Assembly: GCA_028274465.1 (NCBI GenBank)
Contig: CM051457.1
Coordinates: 66,872,496 to 66,936,495, forward strand
Reading direction: 5' to 3'
Origin: Plantago ovata
Taxonomy: Eukaryota > Streptophyta > Magnoliopsida > Lamiales > Plantaginaceae
Length of the DNA stretch: 64,000 bases
Part shown: piece by piece, positions 63,909 to 64,000 of the stretch
Numbering within the stretch: position 1 is the first letter of the stretch
Layout of the letters: each line of letters begins with the position of its first letter
The notes under the pieces: model-generated
The model's input: only the letters and a program-made list of their open reading frames with translations
Told to the model about the DNA's origin: nothing
Database searches by the model: none
Position numbers and translations under genes: made by a program

Positions 63909-64000
63909 TCCAGTTTAGTTTTTTTATGTTGTTTTTCGACTCATGAACGAATATTATACTTCCTATCGGATATTACATTAGATATTTATTGTATGAATGA

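Larger units (their letters stand above)
61457..64000 (+). mobile_element. E8: CACTA (En/Spm) transposon, left end
   Basis: Begins CACTACAAGAAATACC, the CACTA terminal motif, after TCC (61454-61456), which would be the 3-bp target duplication. Subterminal palindromic repeats of CGACGGATGA type, a leader and an intron-containing gene follow. The transposase proper and the right end lie outside the window. Confidence 0.92.

Overview
This window is plant nuclear DNA made almost entirely of nested transposable elements. I see no host gene. The evidence for a plant is the mix of families: Athila-like Ty3/gypsy elements primed by tRNA-Asp, Sirevirus-like and Angela/Tork-like Ty1/copia elements primed by initiator tRNA-Met, and a CACTA (En/Spm) DNA transposon with a plant-type intron-containing gene. 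The AT-rich composition and the families suggest a eudicot with a large genome. I cannot name the species.

Layout. (1) 1-17519, E1: a plus-strand Athila-like element whose 5' LTR is cut by the window edge (only its last 47 bp are seen). It carries decayed gag, protease, RT/RNase H and integrase, and a complete 3' LTR at 16239-17519. Its protease is split by E2 (2117-10920, minus strand), a second Athila-lineage element with two LTRs, gag-protease and a downstream Athila ORF1-type gene, but no RT or integrase. (2) 17520-17631: about 110 bp of unassigned sequence. (3) 17632 to about 25120, E3: the 3' half of a minus-strand Sirevirus-like element (LTR plus downstream 'env-like' gene). It meets the slightly truncated 5' LTR of E4 head to head. 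(4) About 25140-61456, E4: a plus-strand Sirevirus-like element (LTR, gag, pol, downstream gene). It is interrupted by E5 and cut at the right by the CACTA element E8. (5) 32285-58109, E5: a minus-strand Angela/Tork-like copia element flanked by a perfect CTATT duplication. It contains E6, an Athila-type solo LTR (35595-36846, GTACC duplication), and E7, a nearly full-length minus-strand Sirevirus-like element (40563-55191, TACGT duplication). (6) 61457-64000, E8: the left end of a CACTA element with subterminal palindromes and a Ptta/En/Spm-type gene.

How the parts relate. Gag, protease, integrase and RT of each retroelement belong to one replication cycle, and the PBS, PPT and LTR ends mark reverse-transcription boundaries. 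Nearly every polyprotein has frameshifts or nonsense codons, so these copies look inactive. The more unusual signals are non-coding or sit downstream of pol. They are: GC-rich palindromes with a 21-bp pitch just upstream of TATA boxes in Athila-type LTRs and again in front of E2's downstream gene; TATA boxes in front of the Sirevirus downstream genes; two families of hairpins with compensatory stem changes (E5 leader; Sirevirus pol-env spacer); and hairpin plus PPT-like modules in Athila 3' regions. Comparisons between copies were made by eye. No alignment or database search was run.
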